Shown piece by piece: positions 8,757 through 16,296 of a stretch of DNA of 43,025 bases. The stretch covers positions 14,771 through 57,795 of the forward strand of contig MELC01000015.1 in the NCBI GenBank assembly GCA_001767455.1. Reading direction: 5' to 3'. The first letter of the stretch is position 1, and each line of letters begins with the position of its first letter. A program made the translations under genes and the position numbers. The notes beneath the pieces are model-generated. The model saw nothing but the letters and a program-made list of their open reading frames with translations. It was not told where the DNA came from and made no database searches. This stretch comes from Acidobacteria bacterium RIFCSPLOWO2_12_FULL_66_21 (GTDB lineage Bacteria; Acidobacteriota; Vicinamibacteria; Vicinamibacterales; 2-12-FULL-66-21).

Positions 8757-8987
8757 ATGTTTCTGAAGCAGGCGGCCGGGCCTATTTGTGTTGGCGTGAC
8801 GCTGGGAACCGCGGGCGCCTTCGCCCTCGGCCGCTTGATACAGGCGCTCTTGTCTGGTGTGTCGCCAGACGACACGCTCAGCTACGTAGCAGCCGTGTCA
8901 GTGCTCGTTGGTGTTGCGCTGGCAGCCAGTTACCTGCCGGTTCGAAGCGTCCTGCAGGCCGATCCCGCGAGAGCCTTGCGCGGCTGA
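8757..8987 (+). pseudogene. C-terminal stub of a second ABC permease
   Basis: From ATG 8757 the frame encodes 76 residues that are the last two TM helices and tail of an FtsX-type permease (LGTAGAFALGRLIQALLSGVSPDD...ASYLPVRSVLQADPARALRG). This repeats the end of the complete permease just upstream, but in different sequence. Nothing upstream of it, in any frame, continues the permease. It is therefore a remnant of a lost ADOP gene. The region 8662-8756 shows no other feature. Confidence 0.75.
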
Positions 8988-9040
8988 CCGCCGATTGGAT
9001 CTCCGCGGTCGTGGTATCGTCATCCGAGGAGAGTCGCACC

Positions 9041-9289
9041 ATGGATATCACCGTCCCTAAGAGCCTCGAGGCGCTGGTCCGCCGAAAGGTCGACGAGGGC
9101 CACTACAGCACCGAGGACGAGGTCGTCGCGGATGCTCTGCGGTTGATGCAGGCACGTGACGAGGTGGCCCAGATCAAGCGCGCCCGGCTGCAAGATGCGA
9201 TCGATCGCGGCTACCAAGACGTCACGGCAGGCAACGTAATCCGTCTCGAAAGCGACGACCAGATCGACGCCTTCTTCGCCGACCTGTGA
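9041..9289 (+). CDS. parD: ParD-family antitoxin
   Basis: An 82-residue protein. The N-terminal half (MDITVPKSLEALVRRKVDEGHYSTEDEVVADALRLM) is a ribbon-helix-helix DNA-binding domain of the ParD/CopG type. The C-terminal tail is acidic (ESDDQIDAFFADL) and would wrap the toxin. GAGGAGAG lies upstream of the ATG at a suitable distance. The stop overlaps the toxin's GTG by 4 nt, giving translational coupling. Known ParD proteins neutralise ParE and repress their own operon. The pair sits directly after a degraded permease remnant. Confidence 0.85.
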   Translation: MDITVPKSLEALVRRKVDEGHYSTEDEVVADALRLMQARDEVAQIKRARLQDAIDRGYQDVTAGNVIRLESDDQIDAFFADL

Positions 9290-9606
9290 AGCGCGTCGAT
9301 TTCACCGAGATCGCTCGGGCGGATTTGAAATCGATACGCCGCTATTCCCAAAAAATCTGGGGACCGGATCGCACGGTTCAGTACATGGCGGGGCTGCGCG
9401 ACACGATGAAGGGACTCGTCGCAGGGACTGTCGTCAGCCGCAACCGCGATGACCTCAGACCCGGGCTGCAGACGGCTACCTGGGGCCGCCACTGCGTATT
9501 CTTCGAAGCCGACCAGTCGCACATCCTTGTCGTTCGCGTGCTCCACGACAGGATGGACTACCCGCGTCACCTCGAAGCTGACGAAAGTACCGACAAAGCC
9601 CGGTAA
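9286..9606 (+). CDS. parE: ParE/RelE-family toxin
   Basis: A 106-residue protein of the RelE/ParE superfamily. It has the opening strand-helix VDFTEIARADLKSIRRYSQKIWG, central TATWGRHCVFFEAD, and the terminal strand ILVVRVLHDRMDYPRHL, the typical ParE ending. Family members poison DNA gyrase (ParE) or cleave mRNA (RelE). The spacing, length and ParD partner favour ParE. The GTG start overlaps the antitoxin stop (GTGA). No frameshift is visible, so the module looks intact. Confidence 0.85.
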   Translation: MKRVDFTEIARADLKSIRRYSQKIWGPDRTVQYMAGLRDTMKGLVAGTVVSRNRDDLRPGLQTATWGRHCVFFEADQSHILVVRVLHDRMDYPRHLEADESTDKAR

Positions 9607-9680
9607 GTCTGCTCAAGCCGCACGCCTGAGCTCGTCCACCGCTCGCAGCCAGGGGACGACGCGGTTCCAACTGGCAGGCA

Positions 9681-9727
9681 TTAGGGACCCCTAAAGGACC
9701 CCGAAAGGCCCCTAGCTTAGCTAAAGG
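9681..9727. repeat. Short hairpin/repeat cluster
   Basis: TTAGGG (9681-9686) pairs with CCCTAA (9689-9694). Copies of aaagg + cccc/cc follow, and the palindrome tagc-tta-gcta lies near 9715. This may separate the toxin-antitoxin pair from the MerR gene. No T-tract is present. The remainder of 9607-9750 shows nothing. Confidence 0.35.
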
Positions 9728-9754
9728 CCTGCGCCACCGGTAATTTCTCCGATC

Positions 9755-9785
9755 TTGACCTTTACGTAACGTCAGGCTTTACCAT
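9755..9785 (+). promoter_or_regulatory. MerR-type promoter with 19-bp spacer and operator
   Basis: -35 TTGACC (9755-9760) and -10 TACCAT (9780-9785) are separated by 19 bp, the long spacer typical of MerR-family promoters. Inside it is an imperfect palindrome, gacctt-tacgt-aacgtc (9757-9773), with one mismatch. This matches how MerR proteins bind between -35 and -10 and untwist the spacer, so the downstream regulator probably controls itself. The GTG at 9792 lies 6 nt after the -10. Confidence 0.7.
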
Positions 9786-9791
9786 CTCCCT

Positions 9792-10538
9792 GTGAGCAAG
9801 AAACAGGGAGAGATGCTACGGGTCGGCGAATTGGCAAAGCGCACCGGATTGTCCATCCGGACGCTGCACCATTACGACGCCATCGGCCTGCTGCGCCCGT
9901 CGCACCGCAGCAGCAGCGGCTACCGCCTGTACTCGATCGACGACGTGATGCGCCTGCAGCAGATCGTGCTGCTGCGCGAGATCGGGTTGTCGCTCGAGGA
10001 CATCCGGCGCAGCCTCTCCCGCGACGGCCAATCCCTGCTCCAGACCATCGAATTTCACGCCGGCCGCACCCGCGAGCGCATCGAGCGCGAGCGCAGGCTG
10101 TGCCGGAGGCTCGAAGAGACCGCCGAGCTGCTGCGCCGCCGCTCGCGCGTCACCATCGACACCATCGTCGAGACCATCGAGGAGCTGACCATGTTCGACA
10201 AGTACTTCACGGAAGATCAGCGCGGCTGGCTGAAGGAGCGGCGCGTCGTCGTCGGCGAGGAGCGCATCAAGGAAGTGGAGGCCGAGTGGCCGCGGCTCAT
10301 CGCGGAGGTCCGGCAGGAGATGGCACAGGCCACGCCGCCGGACCACCCGCGCGTCCAGGCGCTCGCGGCGCGGTGGCGCGGCCTGGTCGAAGAGTTCACC
10401 AACGGCAACCTCGCCGTCGCGAAAGGCGTGGCGACGATGTACAAGAACGAGCCGTCGGTCCGCCAGCGCACGGGCCTGGACTCGGAGATCATGGAGTACA
10501 TCAGCCGGGCCGGGGCGTTCAAGGACACCAGTCGGTAG
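9792..10538 (+). CDS. MerR-family regulator with TipAS ligand domain
   Basis: A 248-residue transcription regulator. The N-terminal winged helix (VGELAKRTGLSIRTLHHYDAIGLLRP, then SGYRLYSIDDVMRLQQI) is a classical MerR DNA-binding domain. A dimerisation coiled coil spans about residues 80-120. The C-terminal half (MFDKYFTEDQRGWLKERR ... PSVRQRTGLDSEIMEYISRA) resembles the TipAS antibiotic-recognition domain of TipA/SkgA/Mta-type regulators, which bind drugs and activate resistance genes. Two starts are possible: GTG 9792, which coincides with the predicted transcription start (leaderless), and ATG 9813, which has AGGGAG only 2 nt away. I prefer 9792 because the same spacing recurs at other genes here. 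The last three codons lie in the following repeat. Confidence 0.85.
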   Translation: MSKKQGEMLRVGELAKRTGLSIRTLHHYDAIGLLRPSHRSSSGYRLYSIDDVMRLQQIVLLREIGLSLEDIRRSLSRDGQSLLQTIEFHAGRTRERIERERRLCRRLEETAELLRRRSRVTIDTIVETIEELTMFDKYFTEDQRGWLKERRVVVGEERIKEVEAEWPRLIAEVRQEMAQATPPDHPRVQALAARWRGLVEEFTNGNLAVAKGVATMYKNEPSVRQRTGLDSEIMEYISRAGAFKDTSR

Positions 10539-10670
10539 TCGATGGTCACAGTCGGTAGTCGAAGTCAAAGTCAAAGTCGGTCGAAGTCACAGTCGGCGAC
10601 TCTGACTGTGACTCCCTTGACTTTGACTCCTTGATTTTGACTATCGACTATCGACTGATCAATCGACTGA
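10529..10670. repeat. Foldback array C of 6/7-bp agtc words
   Basis: The unit cagtcggtagtcga occurs at 10529-10542 and 10549-10562 (20-bp period). Runs of agtcaa, agtcgg and gtcaca follow, and then the complementary words gactgtgac, gactttgac and gactatc. The two arms meet near 10595 (GTCACAGTC against GACTGTGAC), so the whole block can form a long imperfect hairpin. It begins within the last codons of the MerR gene. Confidence 0.75.
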
Positions 10671-10672
10671 TC

Positions 10673-10678
10673 TAATAT
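10673..10678 (+). promoter_or_regulatory. -10-like TAATAT before membrane-protein gene
   Basis: TAATAT ends 6 nt before the ATG at 10685, with no room for a Shine-Dalgarno. This suggests a leaderless transcript. It is embedded in ctgat-ctaat-atcag (10667-10681). Confidence 0.4.
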
Positions 10679-10684
10679 CAGTCC

Positions 10685-11143
10685 ATGTACACAGCCGCCC
10701 TCTTCGCGCACTCCTGGGTCCGTTGGGCGGTGGTGATTGCGGGCGTCGTGGTGTTCCTGCGGGCGGCGACCGGCGCGTCCGCACGCAGGCCTTGGACGCG
10801 GTCCGACGACCGGGCGAGCCTGTGGTTCACCATCGCGCTTGACGTGCAGGTCCTCCTCGGCCTGCTGCTCTACGTGGAGACTGGCCTTCCGCAGAGGCTG
10901 GCGGCGGACGCCGCGCTCGTCATGCAGAGCCCGTCGGCCCGTTTCTGGACCGTCGAGCACCCGCTGGGAATGCTCGTCGGCCTGGCGCTGGCGCATGTCG
11001 GCCGCGTGATGGTGCGCAAGGCCGATGTCTCGCGCCGCCACAAGCTCGCCGCGATCTTCTTCGGCATCGCCCTGATTGCCATCCTGGCCTCGCTCCCCTG
11101 GCCCGGCATGCCGAACGGGCGTCCGTGGCTACGGTGGCGATGA
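10685..11143 (+). CDS. Small four-helix membrane protein (cytochrome-b-like annotation)
   Basis: A 152-residue integral membrane protein with four predicted TM helices (about 8-25, 45-65, 88-106, 120-140). Conserved-looking His residues sit at the membrane edges: H9 in AHSWVRW, a His in FWTVEHPLGM, one in ALAHVGR and one in RRHKLA. Proteins of this pattern (HSxLRW start, FxxEH, RxHK, SLPWP end) occur in Bacteroidota and Acidobacteriota and are often labelled cytochrome b. Whether they bind haem is not established, so the function stays open. It follows the drug-sensing MerR gene in the same direction and might belong to its regulon, but the foldback array between them argues for separate transcription. 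Confidence 0.75.
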   Translation: MYTAALFAHSWVRWAVVIAGVVVFLRAATGASARRPWTRSDDRASLWFTIALDVQVLLGLLLYVETGLPQRLAADAALVMQSPSARFWTVEHPLGMLVGLALAHVGRVMVRKADVSRRHKLAAIFFGIALIAILASLPWPGMPNGRPWLRWR

Positions 11144-11144
11144 G

Positions 11145-11243
11145 CCGCCTTCGCGCTTCGCGCTTCCGCCTTCGCGAACCGCTTCGGCGGACACGTCGGC
11201 GCCCAAGCCGAACCACGAGCTGCGAGCTGCGAGCTGCGACACA
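11145..11243. repeat. Intergenic repeat D: dispersed 16-mer plus cgagctg heptamers
   Basis: ccgccttcgcgcttcg (11145-11160) recurs in reverse complement at 26993-27008. It is followed by a hairpin-forming stretch (ccgcc...ggcgg). Three in-phase cgagctg heptamers lie at 11216-11236, ending in cgacaca. The same heptamer closes array A at 120-133. Confidence 0.7.
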
Positions 11244-11262
11244 TTCTTCCGATGAGGTTGTT

Positions 11263-13308
11263 ATGAAATCCCGTCGCCTGTGTCTTCTCTCTCTGATCGC
11301 GATCGTCGTGCTGGCCGGCCAGCCGGCCGGGCGCGCCGCCGCCGGCCGCGCGATGACCATCGACGATCTGCTCGGCGCCATCCGGATCGGCGATCCGCAG
11401 CTGTCGGCGGACGGCAAGACCGTCGCGTTCTCGCGGACGACGACCGATGTGAAGAGCGGTAAGCGGAACGCGGACATCTGGGCGGTTGCCGCGGACGGTT
11501 CCGGTTCGCCGAAAGAGCTGATTGGCGGCGACAAGAGCGAGAGCACGCCGCGCTACTCGCCTGACGGCAGGCGGCTGGCGTTCATCTCGTCGCGCGACGG
11601 CGCTCCGCAGGTCTACGTGGCGGATGCGGACGGTTCGAACGCGAAGAAGATCACCAACCTGCCGATGGGTGTGGAGCCGCCGCTCGTGTTCTCCCCCGAT
11701 GGAAACCGGCTTGCCTTCGTGTCCGACGTCTACCCGGAATGCACGGACGAGGCGTGCAACAAGCAGAAGAGTGAAGAGGCGGAGAAGAACCCCGTGAAGA
11801 TGCGCCGGCTGACGCGGCTGCTGTTCCGGCACTGGGACAGCTGGCGCGAGAACGTGCGGCATCACGTCTTCGTCGCTGACATCGCGGGCGGGCGCGCGCT
11901 CGATCTGACGCCGGGCGACTACGACTCACCTCCCGTCCAGCAGGAGGACGGCTCGATCGCCTTCTCGCCCGACGGCCGCGACATCGCGTTCGTCTCGAGC
12001 CGCGAGGGGCCCGATCGGGAAGCGTGGACGACGAACCACGACGTGTGGACGGTCTCCATCACGGGCGGAGAGGCGAAGAAGGTCACGGCCAATCCGGCGT
12101 CGGACCTCTCACCCATGTTCTCGCGCGACGGCCGCACGATCTTCGTGCGCGCGCAGCGCCGCGCCGGCTTCGAGGCCGACCGCTGGTATCTGGATGCCTA
12201 CGACGTCGCCTCGGGCGCGAAACGGACGGTGTTCCAGACGCCGGACATCTCGGTCGGCGATTACACGCTCTCGCAGGATGGCGCGACGATCTGGTTCACG
12301 GCGGGTGACCACGCCCGCGAGAACGTGTTCGTGGTGCCTGCCGGCGGCGGTACGGCGAAGCGGGTGCTCGAAGGGGGCGCGATTTCGTCGGTCCGTCCCG
12401 GCGCCGGATTTGTCGTCTTCTCGAAATCCAGCCTGACGGCTCCGGCCGAGCTGTTCCGTGCGTCGGCCGACGGCAGCGGCGTCAAGCCGCTCACGCGCGA
12501 GAACGAGCGATGGATCAAGGACGTGCAGTTCGCGCAGCCGGAAAGCCTCACCGTGACGGCGCCGGCCGGCGACAAGATCCAGTACTGGCTGATCAAGCCG
12601 CCGGACTTCGACCCGTCCAGGAAGTATCCCGTGGTGTTCCTGATTCACGGCGGCCCGCAGGGGGCGTGGGAGGACGCGTGGTCGTCGCGGTGGAACCCGT
12701 CGCTCTGGGCGGCACAGGGCTGGGTGGTGGCCGCGCCGAATCCCAGCGGATCGACGGGATTCGGCCAGGCCATGGTCGATCGCATCTCCGGCGACTGGGG
12801 CGGCCGCGTGATGACCGAGATCGACGCGGTCTTCGACGCGGTCGCGAAGATGCCGTTCACCGACTCGCGCCACATGGGCATCGCCGGCGCGAGCTACGGT
12901 GGTTACGCGGTCAACTGGATTCTCGGCCATACCAACAGATTCAAGGTGGCGGTCACGCACGACGGCGTGTTCAACCTCGAATCGATGAGCATGGCCACCG
13001 AGGAGCTCTGGTTCCCCGAGTGGGAGTTCGGCGGACGGCCGTGGGATCCGAAGGCGCGCGCGCAGTTCGCGAAGTGGTCGCCGCACCGCTTCGTCCAGAA
13101 CATCCGGACGCCCACGCTCATCATCACCAACGAGCAGGACTTCCGCGTGCCGGTCGACCAGGGCCTGCAGATGTTCACGGCGCTGCGCAGAAACGGCGTC
13201 GCCGCCGAAGCGCTGGTGTTCCCCGACGAGGGGCACTGGGTACTGAAGGCGCACAACAGCCGCGCCTGGCACGAGGCGGTGTTCGGCTGGATCAAGAAGT
13301 ATCTGTGA
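11263..13308 (+). CDS. Secreted S9 family serine peptidase (prolyl oligopeptidase type)
   Basis: A 681-residue protein with a signal peptide (residues 1-27). An N-terminal seven-bladed WD40/TolB-like propeller has repeated SPDGRxxAF motifs. The C-terminal alpha/beta-hydrolase domain runs from about residue 430. The catalytic Ser is in GASYGGY (about 544), Asp in TNEQDFRVP (about 625) and His in PDEGHWVL (about 656). The HGGPQGAWED oxyanion-region motif is present. S9C-type acylaminoacyl peptidases and dipeptidyl peptidases have this layout and cut short peptides in the periplasm or outside. The ATG at 11263 is supported by GAGG 5 nt upstream and the signal peptide right after it. The enzyme looks complete. 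Confidence 0.92.
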   Translation: MKSRRLCLLSLIAIVVLAGQPAGRAAAGRAMTIDDLLGAIRIGDPQLSADGKTVAFSRTTTDVKSGKRNADIWAVAADGSGSPKELIGGDKSESTPRYSPDGRRLAFISSRDGAPQVYVADADGSNAKKITNLPMGVEPPLVFSPDGNRLAFVSDVYPECTDEACNKQKSEEAEKNPVKMRRLTRLLFRHWDSWRENVRHHVFVADIAGGRALDLTPGDYDSPPVQQEDGSIAFSPDGRDIAFVSSREGPDREAWTTNHDVWTVSITGGEAKKVTANPASDLSPMFSRDGRTIFVRAQRRAGFEADRWYLDAYDVASGAKRTVFQTPDISVGDYTLSQDGATIWFTAGDHARENVFVVPAGGGTAKRVLEGGAISSVRPGAGFVVFSKSSLTAPAELFRASADGSGVKPLTRENERWIKDVQFAQPESLTVTAPAGDKIQYWLIKPPDFDPSRKYPVVFLIHGGPQGAWEDAWSSRWNPSLWAAQGWVVAAPNPSGSTGFGQAMVDRISGDWGGRVMTEIDAVFDAVAKMPFTDSRHMGIAGASYGGYAVNWILGHTNRFKVAVTHDGVFNLESMSMATEELWFPEWEFGGRPWDPKARAQFAKWSPHRFVQNIRTPTLIITNEQDFRVPVDQGLQMFTALRRNGVAAEALVFPDEGHWVLKAHNSRAWHEAVFGWIKKYL

Positions 13309-13313
13309 GAGGT

Positions 13314-13396
13314 CAGCTCCCAGTTTCCGGCTGCCAGCTCCCAGCCGTGTCCAGCTGGAAGCTGGAAGCTGGTCACTGGAAACTGGAAACTGGCCG
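13314..13396. repeat. Heptamer foldback E between convergent genes
   Basis: The left arm holds in-phase 7-bp words (cagctcc, cagtttc, cggctgc, cagctcc, cagccgt; 13314-13348). The right arm holds ctggaag, ctggaag, ctggtca, ctggaaa, ctggaaa, ctggccg (13355-13396). The arms are complementary (cagtttcc against ggaaactg). The element sits between the ends of two convergent genes and could act as a bidirectional transcription barrier. Confidence 0.85.
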
Positions 13397-13404
13397 CTCA
13401 CGTT

Positions 13405-14235
13405 TCACTTCCTCGAGATATGCACGCCGCCATTGGACGTGCGCACGCGAAGCGACGGTCCGCCGCTGCCGATATCCGCTGTCGCTCTCTGCGGCCGTCG
13501 CCCCTCGGTGGTGGTGACCGGGAAATCGCTGTGCAGGCCGCCATTGTTCGTGGCCGCTTCGATGTGCGCGTTGTATGCGGCCGGAATCGACATGCGCACC
13601 CCGCCGTTCGTGGTTTCCACGTCGAGGCCGGATCCGTCCCACGTCGTGCCGTCGAGCTCGACGTCGATCCCGCCATTGGACGTCTTGCCGCTGACCTCTC
13701 CGCCCACCCGGACGAGCTTCACCCCGCCGTTCACGGTCTTGAACTCGACGCGGCTCTTGATGGCTTCGACGGAGATGCCGCCGTTGGTCGAGCTGAGCGA
13801 GAGGGGAGTCGCGCCCGGCGCGGCGATCTCGAAGCTGACCGACCAGCCTTCTCTATCTGGAAGATCGCGGGGACCGTCGGCCGACACGCGATCGGCTGTC
13901 GCGATCACCTGCACGCGCGAGACCAGGGCGCGCGCCTCCTCGATCGTTCGGGCGTTCGCCGATACCCGGGCGCGGACAAGGATGTCGCGCCGGGCGGAGC
14001 CGCTGACCTTGATGCCGCCGTTCGGCGCGGCGTCGACGGTGAGGGTCGCCGCGGTCGCGGGAACGGTGTACTCCCGCACTTCGCAGGCCCGCGCACGATC
14101 GCTGTCGCCGCGCGTTTCCTGGCACCACGGATCGTTGGCCGAGACCTGCTGGGCGTGCAGAGCCGCGGGCACCGCGCCGGCGGCGACAAGAGCCAGAACA
14201 GGAAGGAGCTGGTTGAATCGGGTGTGGTTCGTCAT
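13405..14235 (-). CDS. Exported DUF4097-like beta-repeat protein
   Basis: A 276-residue protein with a signal peptide (residues 1-28, ending ALHAQQ). The C-terminal two thirds is a ladder of short strands with recurring NGG turns (APNGGIKVSG, STNGGISVE, TVNGGVKLV, TSNGGIDVE, TTNGGVRMS, NNGGLHSDF, TSNGGVHIS). This is the look of DUF4097/DUF4098 putative-adhesin beta-solenoids. The role of the family is not established. It lies downstream of the CocE-type hydrolase on the same strand with a 32-bp gap containing an 18-bp perfect palindrome, so it may be cotranscribed or separately started. A weak GTCCAA (14242-14247) lies 6 nt before its ATG. Confidence 0.8.
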   Translation of the reverse strand: MTNHTRFNQLLPVLALVAAGAVPAALHAQQVSANDPWCQETRGDSDRARACEVREYTVPATAATLTVDAAPNGGIKVSGSARRDILVRARVSANARTIEEARALVSRVQVIATADRVSADGPRDLPDREGWSVSFEIAAPGATPLSLSSTNGGISVEAIKSRVEFKTVNGGVKLVRVGGEVSGKTSNGGIDVELDGTTWDGSGLDVETTNGGVRMSIPAAYNAHIEAATNNGGLHSDFPVTTTEGRRPQRATADIGSGGPSLRVRTSNGGVHISRK

Positions 14236-14250
14236 GCCACGTTGGACGGC

Positions 14251-14268
14251 AACGCGGCGCGCCGCGTT
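14251..14268. promoter_or_regulatory. 18-bp perfect palindrome
   Basis: aacgcggcgcgccgcgtt (14251-14268) is a perfect palindrome touching the stop codon of the CocE hydrolase and 16 bp before the DUF4097 start. It could be a hairpin (no T-tract) or a dimeric protein-binding site. Confidence 0.45.
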
Positions 14269-16151
14269 TATTGCTTCAAGACGCCTATTTGCAGCCCGGA
14301 CGGGAGTGTCGCGGTCCGATACACCCGTTGGGTCGTCTTTTGGAAGTCCGCCTCCGACGCCTCGAAGATGTTCAGGAACCTGCCCGGATTGATGTCGATG
14401 AGCGGGAACCAGGTGCTGTGCACCTGAACCATGATCCGATGGCCCTTGCGGAACGTATGGAATAGATCCGGCAGCGTGAAATTGACCGCGGCCGGTTCGC
14501 CAGGGACGAACGGCTCCGGCTTCTCGAGGCTCTTGCGGAACTTCCCACGCATCACGTCGCCGCGCACCAGCTGCTGGTAACCCCCGAGCGTGTTGTTCGT
14601 GTTGCCGGTTTCGTCCGGATACCGGTCCGGGTAGACATCGACTAACTTCACGATCCAGTCGGCGTCGGTTCCCGTCGTGGACACGTTGAGGAGCGCCGTG
14701 ATCGGGCCGGCGAGCGTCAGGTTCGCGTCGAGCGGCGCGGTCTGATAGACGAGCACGTCGGGCCGCCGCGCGGCGTGCCGCTGATCGTCATCCATGTAGC
14801 GCTGCGCCATCCCCGGGGCGATCCCCGGCGTCGCGGGTACTGGTTTCTTCGGATCGCTCACGTACTCGTCGTACGCCTGCGCGGTGTTCGCCGGCCTGTT
14901 GAAGTCCAGCACGCCGCCTTCGTGGAAATACAGTGTGCGCGTCTCGAGGCCGCGCGGAGGCCACGTGTCGTACTTGTGCCAGGCGTTGCGTCCGGTTTCG
15001 AACACGTACGCCTCCGGAAGATCCGGTGCGCCGTTCCCCTTCAAGTACGCGTTGAAGAAGGGCAGCTCGATGTTCTGCTGGTAGAACGCGGACGTGTTCG
15101 ACCCAAAGCGGACGTCGCCGAGCGCCTCGCCATTCTGCCTCGCCCACCCGCCGTGGACCCACGGTCCCATCACGAGGACATTGGACGCGCCGGGGGCCTG
15201 TTTCTCGACGTTCCGATAGACCTCGAGCGCGCCGAACAGGTTCTCCGCGTCGAACCAGCCGCCGACCGTCATCACCGCCGCTTTGACGTCGCGCAGGTGC
15301 GGCCGCAGGTTGCGCGGCGCCCAGAACTCGTCCTTCCGATCGTGCGCCATCATCTCGTTCCAGAACGGCATCTCCCGATGGAAGTACTTGAGGTCGGCGT
15401 TCCGGACGGGGCCGAGGTTCAGGTAGAACTGGTACCCGTCCTCGGTGCCGAGATCGATCGGCGTGCCGACCCGTTCCGGCGTCGGCTTCGTGAACGGCCA
15501 GCCGTTGCGCGAGAACCAGCCGAACGCGTGCGCGAGCAGGAAGGCGCCGTTGTGATGCCAGTCGTCGGACGAGAACCAGTCCGACACCGGCGCCTGCGGC
15601 GAGGCCGCCTCGAGCGCCGGGTGCGCGTCGATCATTCCCGCGGCCGTGTAGAACCCGGGATACGAGATGCCCCACATGCCGACGCGCCCGTTGTGATTGG
15701 CGAGGTTCTTCAGCAGCCAGTCGATCGTGTCGTAGGTGTCGGTGCTCTCGTCGATGTCCTTCGGCCCGGCCTTGCGATCCTTGTGCGGCCTCATGTCGTC
15801 GAACGTCCCTTCCGACATCCAGCGGCCCCGCACGTCCTGGTACACCACGATGTAGCCCTCGCGGCCGAAGAGCGCCGACGGGCCGATCGTGGTCTTGAAC
15901 TGGTCCGGGCCGTACGGCGAGACGTTGTACGGTGTGCGCGTCAGCAGAATCGGATAGGTCTTTGACGTGTCCTTCGGCTCGTACACCGCCGTGAACAGCC
16001 GGATGCCATCGCGCATCGGGATCGACACCTCGCGTTTCGTGTAGTTCGCGCGGACGTAGTCGAGCCCCTGGGACCGTGTCGGCTGCGACAGGGCGACGAA
16101 CGCTACCGCAGCGGGAAGAATCAGGATGAGGGAGCGCAGGCGCGATCGCAT
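14268..16151 (-). CDS. Secreted CocE/NonD family hydrolase (X-Pro dipeptidyl-peptidase type)
   Basis: A 627-residue alpha/beta hydrolase with a signal peptide (about residues 1-28). It contains the CocE/S15 signature YQDVRGRWMSEG, the nucleophile elbow W-G-I-S163-Y-P-G, a helical cap region, and the C-terminal galactose-binding-like jelly roll (LTLAGPITALLNVSTTGTDADWIVKLVDVYP). The catalytic His is in GHRIMVQVHSTWFP. Members of the family hydrolyse esters (cocaine esterase, glutaryl-7-ACA acylase) or X-Pro dipeptides. The substrate cannot be inferred, but a secreted peptidase or esterase fits the surrounding hydrolases. CGGAGG lies 5 nt before the ATG. Divergent from the ADOP permease at 16297. 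Confidence 0.9.
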   Translation of the reverse strand: MRSRLRSLILILPAAVAFVALSQPTRSQGLDYVRANYTKREVSIPMRDGIRLFTAVYEPKDTSKTYPILLTRTPYNVSPYGPDQFKTTIGPSALFGREGYIVVYQDVRGRWMSEGTFDDMRPHKDRKAGPKDIDESTDTYDTIDWLLKNLANHNGRVGMWGISYPGFYTAAGMIDAHPALEAASPQAPVSDWFSSDDWHHNGAFLLAHAFGWFSRNGWPFTKPTPERVGTPIDLGTEDGYQFYLNLGPVRNADLKYFHREMPFWNEMMAHDRKDEFWAPRNLRPHLRDVKAAVMTVGGWFDAENLFGALEVYRNVEKQAPGASNVLVMGPWVHGGWARQNGEALGDVRFGSNTSAFYQQNIELPFFNAYLKGNGAPDLPEAYVFETGRNAWHKYDTWPPRGLETRTLYFHEGGVLDFNRPANTAQAYDEYVSDPKKPVPATPGIAPGMAQRYMDDDQRHAARRPDVLVYQTAPLDANLTLAGPITALLNVSTTGTDADWIVKLVDVYPDRYPDETGNTNNTLGGYQQLVRGDVMRGKFRKSLEKPEPFVPGEPAAVNFTLPDLFHTFRKGHRIMVQVHSTWFPLIDINPGRFLNIFEASEADFQKTTQRVYRTATLPSGLQIGVLKQ

Positions 16152-16262
16152 CAGGCCTCCGATGTAACAATCCGCAGGTTTCTGTGTTCGTCTGGTATGT
16201 GAGCGTCCCGTGTGCTTCCGCGGCCGGACTTTAGCCTGTTCGGAGGCTGGCTGTCGAGAGGC

Positions 16263-16290
16263 GAACCCGCAACCATCGGCTGCCGTCTAA
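16263..16290 (+). promoter_or_regulatory. ECF-sigma-like promoter of ADOP permease
   Basis: GAACC (16263-16267), a 17-nt spacer and GTCTAA (16285-16290) resemble extracytoplasmic-function sigma promoters (GAAC at -35, GTC/TCTAA at -10). The ATG at 16297 follows 6 nt after the -10, so the transcript would be leaderless. The same pair of boxes occurs before the permease at 27080. The rest of 16152-16262 holds the Shine-Dalgarno of the divergent hydrolase and nothing else recognised. Confidence 0.55.
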
Positions 16291-16296
16291 GTCCCC

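Noticed and set aside
8662-8987. Frameshifted continuation of the permease at 6205
   Set aside because: The permease already has a complete final TM triplet and tail; the downstream stub is a second, different copy of the same C-terminal region.
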